NCBI RefSeq assembly: GCF_014199215.1
Contig: NZ_JACIJC010000003.1
Coordinates: 372,001 to 436,000, forward strand
Length of the DNA: 64,000 nt
Direction of reading: 5' to 3'
Source: Sphingobium boeckii
GTDB taxonomy: Bacteria > Pseudomonadota > Alphaproteobacteria > Sphingomonadales > Sphingomonadaceae
How positions within the stretch are numbered: position 1 is the stretch's first letter; each line of letters starts with the position of its first letter. The notes under the pieces are model-generated. The model was not told the origin of the DNA. It was given only the letters and a program-made list of their open reading frames with translations, and made no database searches. Shown one piece after another: positions 15,918 to 26,046 of this stretch. The position numbers were made by a program, and so were the translations under genes.

Positions 15918-17644
15918 CACTGCATCTCCTCGACGGCGGCCACCCCCATAATGGCCAATCCGTTAACGATAATCTGCCCGATCGCATTGGCAAGAAAAAG
16001 CCGTGCGCAGGTTGTCGGGGCGTCGTTTGCCAGCAGGAAACGCCGTTCGGGCCTATCATTGCCCAAATTCCACAGCGCATGGAAGGCCGCAGCGAGATCA
16101 CCCAGATAAAAGGCCACGCGATGCGGCTCGCGGCTGAGCGCCGCCGCTTCCACGATGCGCGGGAATTGCGCGGCCAGCTTCACCACCGCGAGATCCTCGG
16201 CGTCAAGCAGCGACAGGTCCACCGCACCGCACACGATGCCAGCCTCGGCCGCCTTGCGATTGACCGAACGGATGCGCGCATGGGCATATTGGACGTAGAA
16301 GACCGGATTGTCCTTCGACGCCTCCACCACCTTGGCGAAATCGAAATCCATCTGCGCATCGGCCTTGCGGGTGAGCATGGTGAAGCGCACGACATCCTTG
16401 CCCACTTCCTCCACCACATCGGCCAGCGTGACGAAATTGCCCGACCGCTTGGACATTTTCACGGGCTCGCCATCGCGCAGCAGGCGTACCATCTGCACCA
16501 ATTTCACATCGAAGCGCGTCTTGCCATGGGTCAGCGCGGCCACAGCCGCCTGGATGCGCTTCACCGTGCCGGCATGATCCGCACCCCAGATGTCGATCAA
16601 TTCGTCGGCGTTCTGGGCTTTCTGATAATGATAGGCCAAATCCGCGCCGAAATAAGTCCAATGGCCATCGGACTTTCTGATCGGACGATCCTGATCGTCG
16701 CCAAATTGAGTCGAGCGGAACAGCGGGAGTTCCACCGGCTCCCAATCTTCCACAGTCTGGCCCTTGGGCCGCTCAAGCACGCCATCATAGACCAGATCGC
16801 GCGACCGCAATTCGGCCTCCGCCGCCTCGGGCTTTCCCGCCGCCTGCAATTCGGCTTCCGACGAAAACAGATCATGATGGATGCCCAGCAGCGCCAGATC
16901 GTCCTTGATCATCACGATCATCGCCGCAACCGCACGGGTGCGGAACAGCGCCAGCCATTCGCCTTCAGGCGCGGCAACGTAGGTGTCGCCAAACTCCTGA
17001 GCCAGCGCCTGGCCAACCGGCACCAGATAATCGCCCGGATACAGACCCTCGGGGATCTCGCCCACCGCTTCGCCCAGCGCTTCGCGATACCGCACATGCG
17101 CCGAACGCCCGAGCACATCGACCTGCCCGCCCGCATCATTCACATAATATTCGCGGATCACCGTATTGCCCGCATATTCGAGCAGGCTCGCCAGCGCATC
17201 GCCCACCACCGCACCACGGCAATGGCCCATGTGCATCGGCCCCGTGGGATTGGCGGAGACATATTCGATATTGACGGTGATGCCCCGGCCCTGATCCGAA
17301 CGGCCATAATCGCCCGCTGCATCGGCAATGGCCTGAAGCTCGCCGCGCCATGCGCTCTCGGCCAGCCGCAGATTGATGAAGCCCGGTCCCGCAATCTCTG
17401 CGGATACCACCTCGTCGATCGCGCCCAGCCCGGCGGCGATCTTTTCGGCCAGCGCGCGCGGGTTGGTACCCGCGGGCTTGGCGAGCACCATGGCCGCATT
17501 GGTCGAGAGATCGCCATGGGATGGATCCCGCGGCGGCTCCACGGTCACATTGCGGCGCTCCAGCCCCTCGGGCAAGTCTCCGGCGGCAACAAGGCTATCG
17601 AGCACGGCATCGATATGCGCGGCAAAACGGGCGTAAAGGGTCAC
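15917..17644 (-). CDS. argS: Arginine-tRNA ligase
   Basis: Class I aminoacyl-tRNA synthetase that charges tRNA-Arg. The HIGH signature is HMGHCRGA (inside [13 protein letters not shown]) and the KMSKS-like signature is VKMSKRSGN; the N-terminal tRNA-binding domain and C-terminal anticodon domain (DALRVAF-like [16 protein letters not shown]) are present. I start at the GTG at 17644 (CVTLYARF in the longer frame becomes MTLYARF); a TTG at 17677 lacks a ribosome binding site. The stop overlaps the SPOR gene. Confidence 0.94.
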   Translation of the reverse strand: MTLYARFAAHIDAVLDSLVAAGDLPEGLERRNVTVEPPRDPSHGDLSTNAAMVLAKPAGTNPRALAEKIAAGLGAIDEVVSAEIAGPGFINLRLAESAWRGELQAIADAAGDYGRSDQGRGITVNIEYVSANPTGPMHMGHCRGAVVGDALASLLEYAGNTVIREYYVNDAGGQVDVLGRSAHVRYREALGEAVGEIPEGLYPGDYLVPVGQALAQEFGDTYVAAPEGEWLALFRTRAVAAMIVMIKDDLALLGIHHDLFSSEAELQAAGKPEAAEAELRSRDLVYDGVLERPKGQTVEDWEPVELPLFRSTQFGDDQDRPIRKSDGHWTYFGADLAYHYQKAQNADELIDIWGADHAGTVKRIQAAVAALTHGKTRFDVKLVQMVRLLRDGEPVKMSKRSGNFVTLADVVEEVGKDVVRFTMLTRKADAQMDFDFAKVVEASKDNPVFYVQYAHARIRSVNRKAAEAGIVCGAVDLSLLDAEDLAVVKLAAQFPRIVEAAALSREPHRVAFYLGDLAAAFHALWNLGNDRPERRFLLANDAPTTCARLFLANAIGQIIVNGLAIMGVAAVEEMQ

Positions 17645-17698
17645 ACAATGGGCTTTCGACAAAATGAAGCGCGCCAATAGCGGACTTCTACGCGCGGG

Positions 17699-18361
17699 TC
17701 ACGCCCCGGAAACATCCGCCAGGCGTCTGAGCGCCCGGTTTTCATGCACGAACACGCCGGGTGCAGTTTGCCCGGCCAGCTTCACCATGGCCGCGCCCAC
17801 GATATCGGCATGGATGGCAGCATAGCGATCCAGCGAACCGCGCAGGACCAGATCGAGAACCGGGCTGAAGAGGGTCGCGATCCGCTCTCCCACTCGCGGC
17901 GGACCCGGGCGATCCCCCAGCAACAGGCCGGGGCGGACGATATCGAGCCGATCGAACGCCAATGCGCGCAATCCCGCTTCCACCCGCCCCTTGGTGCGCA
18001 GATAGAAATTGGATGCAGCCGGATCCGCACCGACCGACGACACCAATATCATCTGCCGCGCCCCTGCCGAGCGCGCCGCGCGGGCGAAGGCCATCACCAT
18101 ATCGAGATCGACCGATTCGAACGCGGCCTGCGATCCGGCCTGCTTGATCGTGGTGCCCAGCGCCGAAATCGCAACGTCCGGCTTTATGTCCTCCACCAGC
18201 GCGGGCCAGCTTTCGGGCGGCGCGATATGCTGCCTCAGACCGGATGTCTCAGGAATTACGCTGCGGCGCAACAAAGCATCTACCGCGATGCCGCATTGCA
18301 AAAATCCAGTAATTAACTGGTTACCAATGAGACCATTTCCGCCGATAATGCCAATGATCAC
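17699..18361 (-). CDS. NAD(P)-binding Rossmann-fold protein (TIP30/HTATIP2-like)
   Basis: An extended or atypical short-chain dehydrogenase-like protein. The N-terminus IIGIIGGNGLIGNQLI is a GxxGxxG dinucleotide-binding loop; later ILVSSVGADPAASNFYLRTKG contains the serine and the YxxxK-like (FYLRTKG) region, and LDIVRPGLLLGDR is typical of the TIP30/HTATIP2 subfamily. I chose the GTG at 18361 because GGAG lies 7 bases before it; the longer frame adds MQLQRRYA. The reaction and partner are unknown. Confidence 0.78.
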   Translation of the reverse strand: MIIGIIGGNGLIGNQLITGFLQCGIAVDALLRRSVIPETSGLRQHIAPPESWPALVEDIKPDVAISALGTTIKQAGSQAAFESVDLDMVMAFARAARSAGARQMILVSSVGADPAASNFYLRTKGRVEAGLRALAFDRLDIVRPGLLLGDRPGPPRVGERIATLFSPVLDLVLRGSLDRYAAIHADIVGAAMVKLAGQTAPGVFVHENRALRRLADVSGA

Positions 18362-18506
18362 TGCGTATCTCCTTTGTAGTTGCAATTATTGCAACCATCG
18401 ATGCAATCCTTGCGATTGCGCAATATGCCGCACCGCAACATAAGAATGGCATATAACAAATTCATCCTGGGGAACCCTGATCGGCATTCACATAGGGAGA
18501 TTATCC

Positions 18507-18800
18507 ATGAGAATGCTGTCCATTGCCATCATCGCCGCTCTTGGCGTTTCCGCTCCTGCTTTCGCTGAGAAGGCTGCTGAAAAGTCGTTCGAGCATGAAG
18601 GCACCACCTACGTCTATCACACCGAAGCGAAAAGCGGCGGCAAGGTGATCAGCGGCCGGTCTTACCCCGGCGGCGAGAGCTTCCGTCTGATCGTTGCGAA
18701 CGGCATGGTCCGCGGCACGTCCAGCGGTTCGGCCGTTGCGTTCAAGCTGAGCCAGGTCAAGTCGGTCGTCCGTGACGGCCAGGTTGCCGCAGCCGACTAA
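18507..18800 (+). CDS. Small secreted protein with Sec signal peptide
   Basis: A 97-residue protein with a clear Sec signal (MRMLSIAIIAALGVSAPAFA, cut after AFA). The mature part is small, polar and beta-rich (TYVYHTEAKSGGKVISGRSY, then SFRLIVANGMVRGTSSGSAV) and I recognise no family. AGGGAG lies 7 bases upstream of the ATG. It stands alone, diverges from the Rossmann-fold gene and is followed by an intrinsic terminator. A GGAAC occurs at 18471-18475 but no EcfG -10 follows at the right distance. Confidence 0.72.
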   Translation: MRMLSIAIIAALGVSAPAFAEKAAEKSFEHEGTTYVYHTEAKSGGKVISGRSYPGGESFRLIVANGMVRGTSSGSAVAFKLSQVKSVVRDGQVAAAD

Positions 18801-18822
18801 GCTGACGCACACCGGATTTCGA

Positions 18823-18856
18823 AAAGGCCGTCATGCGCAGGCATGGCGGCCTTTTT
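18823..18856 (+). terminator. Intrinsic terminator after the small secreted protein gene
   Basis: Arms 18823-18836 and 18841-18854 pair with one mismatch (AAAGGCCG, CATGC against complements) around a four-base loop, followed by T residues (18852-18856). It begins about 20 bases after the TAA and before the convergent dGTPase-like gene. Confidence 0.82.
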
Positions 18857-18888
18857 CGCGTCAGAGCCTATCCTGCCATTGCTTTGAT

Positions 18889-20052
18889 TCAAAATCCCTC
18901 AGGCAGATCCACCTGTCCGCCCATTTCGCGAAAGCGCGCGATGGCGTAGCGATCCGTCATCCCCGCGATGAAATCGGCGATATGCCGGCTGCGATCCGGT
19001 TCACTCGCCGGCATGGACGCGCGCCAGCTTTCCGGCATCCCCCGATCATCGCCGTGATAAGCGTCAAACAGCCCCGCGACCACCGTGCGCGCGCCCGCCG
19101 CCGCATCGAGCTGGCTCTGGTGATGATAGAGATTGGCGTACATGAAAGCCTTCAGATCGCGCTCCGCATCGCGCATGGCCGGTGAAAAGCCGCACAAGGC
19201 CTGCCCCGCCGCCCGCACATCCTCCACGGAGCGCACGCCCGACGCCGCGATCCGCCGCCGCGTCTCCGCGATCAGATCGTTGACCATCACGCCGATTTGC
19301 GACCGGATCAATTCCGAACGCTGCCGCTGCAAGGTCACGCCGGCGCACCGCGCGGTCACCGCGCGCCAGCCATCGGCGACCAGCGGGACTTCGAGCAACT
19401 GTTCCATAGACAGCAGCCCGGCGCGCACACCATCGTCGATATCGTGATTGTCATAGGCGATATCGTCGGCCAGCGCCGCCACCTGCGCCTCCAGCGAGGG
19501 CCAGCTTTCCAGATCGAGCGGCCGCAGCGCATCGGCCGCCTGCATCGCCCAGCCGGGCTGATGGATCGGGCCATTGTGTTTGGCCAGTCCCTCCAGCATT
19601 TCCCACGTCAGGTTCAGCCCATCCCAATGCGGATAAGGCGTTTCCAGCAGCATCAGCGTGCGCAGTGTATGCGCATTGTGATCGAAGCCCCCCGCGCCCG
19701 CCATCGCGGCCTCCAGCGCATCCTCCCCGGCATGGCCAAAGGGCGGATGCCCGATATCGTGCGCCAGACACAGCGCTTCGGTCAGATCCTCGTTCAGGCC
19801 GAGCGCGCGCGCGATGGTGCGCCCGATCTGCGCCACCTCGAGACTATGGGTGAGCCGCACGCGAAAATGATCGCCATCGGGCGCGATGAACACTTGGGTC
19901 TTGTGGCGCAGACGGCGGAAGGAGATGGAATGGATGATCCGATCCCGATCGCGCTGGAACGCATCCCGCGGACCGCGCACGGCATCGCCTTCCTCATGCA
20001 GCCGCCCCCGGCTTTTGCCCGGATCACAGGCGTAAGCAGCCATCTCCCTCAT
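18889..20052 (-). CDS. dgt: dGTPase-like HD-domain triphosphohydrolase
   Basis: Predicted to cut dNTPs, especially dGTP, to the nucleoside and tripolyphosphate. The HD-domain metal ligands are visible: [13 protein letters not shown] near residues 67-79, then [18 protein letters not shown] with the HD pair, and [14 protein letters not shown]. 387 residues, the type 2 (deoxyguanosinetriphosphate triphosphohydrolase-like) length. ATG at 20052 overlaps the stop of the TPR-SPOR gene (ATGA), so the two are coupled. Exact nucleotide preference is inferred. Confidence 0.9.
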   Translation of the reverse strand: MREMAAYACDPGKSRGRLHEEGDAVRGPRDAFQRDRDRIIHSISFRRLRHKTQVFIAPDGDHFRVRLTHSLEVAQIGRTIARALGLNEDLTEALCLAHDIGHPPFGHAGEDALEAAMAGAGGFDHNAHTLRTLMLLETPYPHWDGLNLTWEMLEGLAKHNGPIHQPGWAMQAADALRPLDLESWPSLEAQVAALADDIAYDNHDIDDGVRAGLLSMEQLLEVPLVADGWRAVTARCAGVTLQRQRSELIRSQIGVMVNDLIAETRRRIAASGVRSVEDVRAAGQALCGFSPAMRDAERDLKAFMYANLYHHQSQLDAAAGARTVVAGLFDAYHGDDRGMPESWRASMPASEPDRSRHIADFIAGMTDRYAIARFREMGGQVDLPEGF

Positions 20053-21941
20053 TTGGCGGAAAGCTTCTCGATCTCCATCCCCGCGGGGCTTTCGAACGGA
20101 AATCCGGTGATACCGGCCTTCTTCAGGAAATCCTGCGCCTTCTTGCCGGAAGGAAACGGCCCCACCAGCAAGCGCCGCGTGCCCTTGAACGGCACGCTCC
20201 AGCCCTGCATCCCCTTGAACGCATCGGGGCTCTTCCTGGCGAACTTGCCATAATCGGTCGCCAGCGCCCGCGCGTTCGCGCCCGTCGCGATCTGCGCCCA
20301 GACGCGCGCGGGATGCAGTTTGAGCGGATCCGGCTTCTTGGGCTCGGATTTCTTGGCATCGGCTTTTTTCTTGGGATCGATCTTGCCGTTTGCCGCCGCT
20401 TTCTTGTCACCCGGCTTCACAGCCGCCGCCTTGGCGTCCGGCTTCGCCTTTTCGCTGGGCTTTACGCTATCGGGCTTCGGCTTGGCCGGCGGAATCGCCG
20501 CTGGCTTGGGCGCGGGCGGCTTCGCGATCTCCACGGCCCTGGCGGGTGCCGGCTCGGGCAAGGGCACAGCCGCCACAGGCTCCACCTTCAGCCCGGCGAC
20601 GATCTGCGCCAACGTGACATCCTCAGCCTTGATCGCCGTCGATGGTGGCGTTTCAGCCGACTTCACGATCGCGGAGCCAGCGGGCAGATCGAAATCGCCC
20701 GGCTGCAGCGATGCAAAGCCCGGCTCCGCCGCAGGGGCGCGTCTCACGGCTTCGGTTCCGGGTGAAACCGGTTCAACGGGCCGGTTCACAGGGACACCCG
20801 CAACGCCGGCTCCCACCGCCTGATTTTTGGCGACCACCGCATCAAGCGCCGGATTGGACGGCTTCTCCATCTGCGCACGCGCCAGCGGCGGCACATCGGC
20901 CATGGCGATCCTCACGACGGGCGGCTGGCTGACAGTGGCCTTCTTGGGTATAATTTTGGCGACCGGTGGGGTGGCCACCGGCTTTGGCGCGACCTGTGCG
21001 ATCTGCACTGGTTTGATCTGATCCACCGCCGGCTGCCCGGGTCTCCGACGCGGCTCCTTAGAAACCTTGGCCGCCACCTTGACCGGCTCCGGCGCTGTTT
21101 CTGCGCGCAGCGACGCCAGCGGATCACCTGCAGGCATCAGGACGCCGCTGTTACTGGCGATCCTGCCGCCATCGAGCGCATCATTGATCCGCCCGTCGGT
21201 GCGCCCATCATGCGGCATCGCCCCCAGATGCACCGCCGCCGCGCGCTGGGCCGGGGAAAGATTGTGAAGCCGGGCGAAAAAGGGCTTCATCGGTTGCGCC
21301 GCCGTGGGCATCACCACCGCGACAATATCATAGGCAGGGCCGACATCCCCGTTCATTGCCAGAACGAAGGCCCGCGCGCGCCAGGCCGCACGATCCTGCT
21401 TGAGCAGCAACGGATCGAGCATCTTGAGCGCCTGATCGCGATCCCCCGAAATCCCGAGCGAGAGCGCATAGCGGCGCACCGCCTCGTCATCATTGCCGCG
21501 CCGCACAGCCAGTGCATAATCACGCTGCGCCCGGCGCGGATCGCCGCGCAGATCATAGGCCAGCCCCCGATCGCTGGCGATCGTGGCTTCGGGCACGCCC
21601 AGCTTCACCGCGGCATCGAACTGCTTGAGCGCATCCCCTGCCTTTTCCTGCGCCAGCAGCACCGATCCGATCCCGGCCTTGGCCTCCCCGCTGCGGGGAT
21701 CGACGGCCTCGGCGCGCTGGAAAAAGCCCATCGCCGCCTCCGCATCGCCCAGCGCCAGCGCGGCCCGGCCGGCCCCGACCAGCGCACGGACATCGCGCGG
21801 ATCGCCCGCCAATATCATGAGATTTTCAGACAGCGACAGCCCGGCCTGACTGCCCTGGATTTGCGCAGAAGCAGGCGCACCCGCCGCCAGAATCGCCGCG
21901 GCGATCAGCGGCATATGGAAAAGAAATGATCTCGATTTCAT
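20049..21941 (-). CDS. Secreted TPR-SPOR repeat protein
   Basis: A roughly 630-residue protein with a Sec signal ([20 protein letters not shown], cut near ASA), TPR-like helical repeats up to about residue 250 ([33 protein letters not shown]), a long low-complexity linker rich in proline, alanine and lysine, and a C-terminal SPOR domain ([16 protein letters not shown]). Likely periplasmic, binding peptidoglycan at division sites. I start at 21941 because it begins the signal peptide; longer frames run through a dispersed repeat. Downstream of the dcw cluster and coupled to dgt. Confidence 0.8.
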   Translation of the reverse strand: MKSRSFLFHMPLIAAAILAAGAPASAQIQGSQAGLSLSENLMILAGDPRDVRALVGAGRAALALGDAEAAMGFFQRAEAVDPRSGEAKAGIGSVLLAQEKAGDALKQFDAAVKLGVPEATIASDRGLAYDLRGDPRRAQRDYALAVRRGNDDEAVRRYALSLGISGDRDQALKMLDPLLLKQDRAAWRARAFVLAMNGDVGPAYDIVAVVMPTAAQPMKPFFARLHNLSPAQRAAAVHLGAMPHDGRTDGRINDALDGGRIASNSGVLMPAGDPLASLRAETAPEPVKVAAKVSKEPRRRPGQPAVDQIKPVQIAQVAPKPVATPPVAKIIPKKATVSQPPVVRIAMADVPPLARAQMEKPSNPALDAVVAKNQAVGAGVAGVPVNRPVEPVSPGTEAVRRAPAAEPGFASLQPGDFDLPAGSAIVKSAETPPSTAIKAEDVTLAQIVAGLKVEPVAAVPLPEPAPARAVEIAKPPAPKPAAIPPAKPKPDSVKPSEKAKPDAKAAAVKPGDKKAAANGKIDPKKKADAKKSEPKKPDPLKLHPARVWAQIATGANARALATDYGKFARKSPDAFKGMQGWSVPFKGTRRLLVGPFPSGKKAQDFLKKAGITGFPFESPAGMEIEKLSAK

Positions 21942-22084
21942 AATGACCCAGCCCCAAGACAGGTCTGTCGATGAAGGCTTCATGAATTGCAAGCACAGTC
22001 CACGGTGAAGCGGTGCGGCGGGAGGCCGAATGAGCTGTTTTGGTGAAGGGGGACACTGAATAGCACCGGCTGGGGGTGCCCCCT

Positions 22085-22145
22085 TTTTCTGAGAAAGCAG
22101 GAGGCCCACCCCCAACCCCTCCCGGAAGGCCGGGAGGGGAGTCGC
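22085..22145. repeat. Dispersed palindromic repeat, family E
   Basis: Contains CCCCTCCCGG at 22117-22126 and its complement at 22130-22139, forming a compact hairpin, preceded by a C-rich stretch (GGCCCACCCCCAACC). Similar CT/GA-rich palindromes occur at 26.97-27.07, 49.88-49.99, 54.12-54.21 and 63.59-63.72 kb. Lies between the TPR-SPOR gene and ftsZ; no gene is seen in the 288-base gap 21942-22229. Confidence 0.7.
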
Positions 22146-22171
22146 ATCGCGCCCCGCTTCCCCCCAGAAAC

Positions 22172-22202
22172 CAAAAAAGGCTCCGACTTGCGCCGGAGCC
22201 TC
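22172..22202 (-). terminator. Intrinsic terminator of ftsZ and the dcw cluster
   Basis: Read on the minus strand, 8-bp GC-rich arms (AGGCTCCG and CGGAGCCT, 22201-22194 and 22185-22178) close an 8-base loop and are followed by a run of six T (22178-22173). It begins 28 bases after the ftsZ stop and is the only strong terminator seen across the dcw cluster. Confidence 0.8.
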
Positions 22203-22229
22203 TTCTGATCGTCCCCGCGGGGACGACGA

Positions 22230-23636
22230 TTATTGGTTGTTCTGCTGATTCAGGAAGCGCGGGATATCCAGCGGATCCGAACGGCCTTCGGCATCGTCTG
22301 CCTTATTGCCGCGCGCAATGTTGGACATGCGCTCAAACAATGTGCCGCCGCCGGTGGAGACGCGCGGGGCGCGCTCCTCGGGGGCCGCTTCAGCGGTATC
22401 GGCCGTGCCGGCCAACCACGTCGGCGTGACCGGTTCGGCCTTCACTTCTTCGCTCAGTTCAAGCGGCGCTTCTTCAGCCGAAGCCTCTTCCACGATGCGG
22501 CCGGTGTCGAGCAACAACTCGTCGCCTTCCGCGGCGATCTCTTCCGGCGCTTCCAGCACGGGCGCCGGGGTTTCATCGGCAGCCGCTTCGGTGACGGGCG
22601 TCACGGCGACAGGCGCAGGACGTGCCGTCGGGAAAGCGAAGACGCGGGCAGGTTCGGGTGCCGACGCGACATCGGCTTCAATGCCCGTAGCGACCACGGA
22701 AACCCGGATGCGGCCTTCCAGATCGTTGTTGAACGCCGAACCCCAGATGATGTTCGCGTCCGGGTCCACCAGTTCCTTGATGTGGTTCGCCGCTTCATCG
22801 ACTTCCATCAGGCGCATGTCTTCGCCGCCGGTGATGGAGATGATGACGCCCTTGGCACCCTTCATCGAAACGCCATCGAGCAGCGGATTGGCGATCGCCT
22901 TTTCCGCGGCTTCGATCGCACGACGATCGCCTTCGGCTTCGCCGGTGCCCATCATCGCCTTGCCCATTTCACCCATGACGGAGCGAACGTCGGCAAAATC
23001 GAGATTGATCAGGCCGGGCATGACCATCAGATCAGTGATGCCACGCACGCCCTGCTGCAGCACTTCATCCGCCATCTGGAACGCTTCCTTGAAGGTCGTG
23101 TTCGCATTGGCGATCAGGAAGAGATTCTGGTTGGGGATGACGATCAGCGTATCGACATGCTTCTGCAGTTCCTCGATGCCCGCTTCCGCAGCCTTGGCGC
23201 GGCGCGAACCTTCGAAGCTGAACGGCTTGGTCACGACGCCAACGGTCAGGATACCCTTGTCGCGCGCGGCCTTGGCGATGACGGGAGCCGCACCGGTGCC
23301 GGTGCCGCCGCCCATGCCGGCCGCGATGAAGCACATGTGCGATCCTTCGAGCGCCTTTTCGATCTGCTCCAGCGTCTCGTCAGCCGCCGCACGGCCGATT
23401 TCGGGGCGCGATCCGGCACCAAGCCCCTGCGTGATGCGCAGGCCAAGCTGGATGCGGCGCTCCGCCGTGGATGCCTTCAATGCCTGCGCATCGGTGTTGG
23501 CGACGATGAAATCGACCCCCTGCACCTGGCTGGCGATCATGTTCGCAATCGCGTTGCCGCCTGCGCCGCCGACGCCGATGACGCTGATGCGAGGCCGAAG
23601 TTCGTCCACCTCAGGCGGCATGAATTCGATACTCAT
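22230..23636 (-). CDS. ftsZ: Cell division protein FtsZ
   Basis: The tubulin-like GTPase that assembles the Z ring. The GTPase domain carries [16 protein letters not shown], the tubulin signature [13 protein letters not shown] and [10 protein letters not shown]. After about residue 320 there is a long acidic, alanine/proline-rich linker, and the extreme C-terminus [15 protein letters not shown] is the conserved peptide that binds FtsA and other partners. 468 residues, usual for sphingomonads. It ends the dcw cluster, followed by a terminator; a CtrA-like site lies 90 bases upstream. Confidence 0.97.
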   Translation of the reverse strand: MSIEFMPPEVDELRPRISVIGVGGAGGNAIANMIASQVQGVDFIVANTDAQALKASTAERRIQLGLRITQGLGAGSRPEIGRAAADETLEQIEKALEGSHMCFIAAGMGGGTGTGAAPVIAKAARDKGILTVGVVTKPFSFEGSRRAKAAEAGIEELQKHVDTLIVIPNQNLFLIANANTTFKEAFQMADEVLQQGVRGITDLMVMPGLINLDFADVRSVMGEMGKAMMGTGEAEGDRRAIEAAEKAIANPLLDGVSMKGAKGVIISITGGEDMRLMEVDEAANHIKELVDPDANIIWGSAFNNDLEGRIRVSVVATGIEADVASAPEPARVFAFPTARPAPVAVTPVTEAAADETPAPVLEAPEEIAAEGDELLLDTGRIVEEASAEEAPLELSEEVKAEPVTPTWLAGTADTAEAAPEERAPRVSTGGGTLFERMSNIARGNKADDAEGRSDPLDIPRFLNQQNNQ

Positions 23637-23723
23637 TGTGTTGTCTCCCCATGCTTCGACGCGGGCGAAGCGATAGCCCCTGATTTGTTGTGCACTATCC
23701 GATTCGCCGAATCACCAAAAAAG

Positions 23724-23738
23724 TTAACTTGGGCGTAA
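23724..23738. promoter_or_regulatory. Candidate CtrA-type box upstream of ftsZ
   Basis: TTAA (23724-23727), seven bases, then GTAA (23735-23738); read on the minus strand it is TTAC-N7-TTAAC. The alphaproteobacterial CtrA box is TTAA-N7-TTAA(C), so one base differs. CtrA controls ftsZ in Caulobacter. It lies in the 186-base ftsA-ftsZ gap, about 90 bases before the ftsZ ATG. Confidence 0.35.
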
Positions 23739-23822
23739 AAAATTGTAGCCTGCATGATCATTCACCCCACTCCCTAGTGGTTGTGGGGGCGAAACAAACC
23801 ATGCTGGCGTGAATCCTGTTCA

Positions 23823-25085
23823 TCAGAAGTTATCACCGATCACTCTGATAAGGCGCTGAATCAAGCCCCCGCCGTTCACGCGGTGCACCAACTGGTGCTG
23901 TGGCACGATGGAGCGAAGATCGGTGGGATTGCTGGCCGCATAATGGACCAGGCCGCCCAATGTGGCGAAGCCCGGGCCGCTATGCGCATCGGGCATTCCG
24001 ATCAGGCCGCGCGGCTTGCCGATGCGGACGGCGCGCCCCAGGACGCCTTGCGCGTAATCCGCCATGCCCTTCAGTTCGGCCCCGCCGCCGGTGAGCACCA
24101 CCTGACGCCCGACCGGGCCGGTGAAGCCCAGATCCTTCAGCGCCTTGGCGACTTCACCCATCAGATGCTCGAGCCGCTGACGGATGACGGCGATGAGCTG
24201 CGCCCGCGTGATGCGCGATGAGTCGCCGCTGTCGTCATCGGCAGAAATGGGCGCGACCTCGATCATGTCATGATTGTCCCGCGGGGTCGCGGTGGCCGAG
24301 CCGTAGAAGCATTTCATCCGCTCGGCATGATTGCGTCGCGTGCCGAAAGCCGATGCGATATCGTCCGTAATGTCCGCCGCGCCATAGGGGATGGACATCA
24401 GCCCGACGAGCAGGCCGCCGCAGAAGAGCGAGACATTGGTCACGCCCGCGCCCATTTCGACCAGCGCCACGCCCAGTTCGCGCTCTTCTTCGGATAGGCA
24501 GGCCATGCCCGTCGCCACGGGTGAGGCGACGATGGACTTCACCTTCAGATAAGCGCTGCGCACGCACAGATCAAGATTGCGCACCGGAGAACCGTCCGCA
24601 GAGACGACGTGGATGTCCACGCCCAGCCGGTCGGCATACAGCCCCAGCGGCTGTTTCACGCCACGCAGGCCATCCAGCGTATAGAGGGTGGGCTGCGCGT
24701 GCAGGATCATGCGGCCGTCGGGATCAATCGATTGCTGGCCGGACATCAGCAGCGTGTTGATATCCTCCTGCTCGATCCGGTGACCGCCCAGTTCGACTTC
24801 GACCGGCGCGATATCGCTCACCAGGCCGCCGGCCGAGAAACTGACCCACACATCCTCGATATTGGTGCCAGCGATCCGCTCCGCCTGCTCCACGGCTTCC
24901 CGCACGGCGCGCTCTGTGGACGCCATATCGGCTATATAGCCACGCTTCACGCCTTGGCTTTCGCGCTGGCCGGTCGCCAGCACGTTGAGTTCGCCGCTTT
25001 CCGTTTTCTCCGCAATCAGCGCGGAGACCTTCCATGAACCGATATCGAGGGCCGTGATCAGCCCTTCACCCTTCGCCTGTGCCAT
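23823..25085 (-). CDS. ftsA: Cell division protein FtsA
   Basis: An actin-like ATPase that tethers FtsZ to the membrane. Actin-fold motifs are visible: ITALDIGSWKVSALIAE (phosphate 1), SFSAGG and VLTGGGAELKGMADYAQ near the C-terminus, and a final amphipathic helix (LIQRLIRVIGDNF) for membrane binding. I start at the ATG at 25085 (MAQAKGEGLITALD), about 420 residues; the longer frame overlaps ftsQ excessively. It overlaps the ftsQ end by 20 bases. Confidence 0.95.
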   Translation of the reverse strand: MAQAKGEGLITALDIGSWKVSALIAEKTESGELNVLATGQRESQGVKRGYIADMASTERAVREAVEQAERIAGTNIEDVWVSFSAGGLVSDIAPVEVELGGHRIEQEDINTLLMSGQQSIDPDGRMILHAQPTLYTLDGLRGVKQPLGLYADRLGVDIHVVSADGSPVRNLDLCVRSAYLKVKSIVASPVATGMACLSEEERELGVALVEMGAGVTNVSLFCGGLLVGLMSIPYGAADITDDIASAFGTRRNHAERMKCFYGSATATPRDNHDMIEVAPISADDDSGDSSRITRAQLIAVIRQRLEHLMGEVAKALKDLGFTGPVGRQVVLTGGGAELKGMADYAQGVLGRAVRIGKPRGLIGMPDAHSGPGFATLGGLVHYAASNPTDLRSIVPQHQLVHRVNGGGLIQRLIRVIGDNF

Positions 25086-26046
25086 TTTCGCCCCCGCTGC
25101 TGTTCGCATCCGTATCTTTGATCTTGCCCGCCTGGCCATCCTGCTTTGGCGCATCGGACGGCGTGTCGATCTTGGTCGTCGCGCTGCGCGGTGGCACCTT
25201 GACGACGAATTTGCCGGGAATGCGCATATCGAAGCGCACGAAACCGCGGCCCAGCAGCCGTTCCGTGCCGTCGATCCGCGCGAATTTCACCAGTGCCACC
25301 CGCGCATCCTGCTCGCCTTCGGGCAACGCCAGCGTCTCGCCGGACTGGAAGCGCAAATCCCAGCGGCGATTGCCCACCCAGGTCGCACCCGCCACCATCG
25401 GCCCCAGCGCGGGCGCCGCGCTCAGCAGGGTCTTGAGCGGCGCGGTCTGCAGATTGGCCTGCGGGCCGATCACCAATGGCAGATTGGGCATGGCGTCGGG
25501 CGACACGGGCTCAAGCACCACGCCATTGCCGTCGATCAGCGACAATTGCTGTTGGCTCTGCCACACCGCCGCGGGCTTGCGCTCCACGATATCCACCAGC
25601 AGCGTATCGGGCAGACGCCGCGAAACGCGCGCTTCCGCGATCCAGGGCTGCGCCATCAAGCGCCCGCGCACATCGTCCAGATCGACCAGCGGCATCGCCA
25701 TGCTCTGCTGATCGGTGGCGATCGCATAGACCGTCATCCGCTCCATGCGGTCGATGCCCGTCACTTCGATCCGCTTCACCTCGAAACCGGCGCGGCCCAC
25801 CATTTCGGCGGCGGCCACGCCTGCCATCTGTGGCAAGCCCAGGAATGTGACGCCCACCGCGATCACGCCGATGCCCAGCGCCACCGCGCCATAGCCGACC
25901 GCTTTCTGCACCACTTCCAGCGGAAACGGCAGCAAGGCCGCGGCGCTGGCAAACATGGATTTGCGCTTCACCGGCGCCTTGCGCCTTCCGGTCACCTTGG
26001 GGCGTGCCTTGCCCGGCTGTCCCCGCCTGATCGTCGCGTTGTTCAT
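25066..26046 (-). CDS. ftsQ: Cell division protein FtsQ
   Basis: A bitopic divisome scaffold linking FtsZ-side and periplasmic proteins. A basic N-terminal tail (TIRRGQPGKARPKVTGRRK), one transmembrane helix at about 46-70, a POTRA domain (FEVKRIEVTGIDRMERMTVYA region) and an FtsQ beta domain (VDIVERKPAAVWQSQ). The ATG at 26046 overlaps the ddl stop by four bases, so I use it and not the longer frame. About 326 residues. Confidence 0.94.
   Translation of the reverse strand: MNNATIRRGQPGKARPKVTGRRKAPVKRKSMFASAAALLPFPLEVVQKAVGYGAVALGIGVIAVGVTFLGLPQMAGVAAAEMVGRAGFEVKRIEVTGIDRMERMTVYAIATDQQSMAMPLVDLDDVRGRLMAQPWIAEARVSRRLPDTLLVDIVERKPAAVWQSQQQLSLIDGNGVVLEPVSPDAMPNLPLVIGPQANLQTAPLKTLLSAAPALGPMVAGATWVGNRRWDLRFQSGETLALPEGEQDARVALVKFARIDGTERLLGRGFVRFDMRIPGKFVVKVPPRSATTKIDTPSDAPKQDGQAGKIKDTDANSSGGENGTGEG

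Noticed and set aside
16079-17680. Long open frame opposite argS (about 530 codons)
   Set aside because: Antisense to a gene with clear HMGHCRG and KMSKR signatures; low complexity in R, H, I and Q and no recognisable motif, as expected of a shadow frame in GC-rich DNA.
18471-18475. GGAAC upstream of the small secreted protein gene as an EcfG promoter
   Set aside because: No CGTT-like -10 at 16 or 17 bases; positions 18492-18495 read ATAG.
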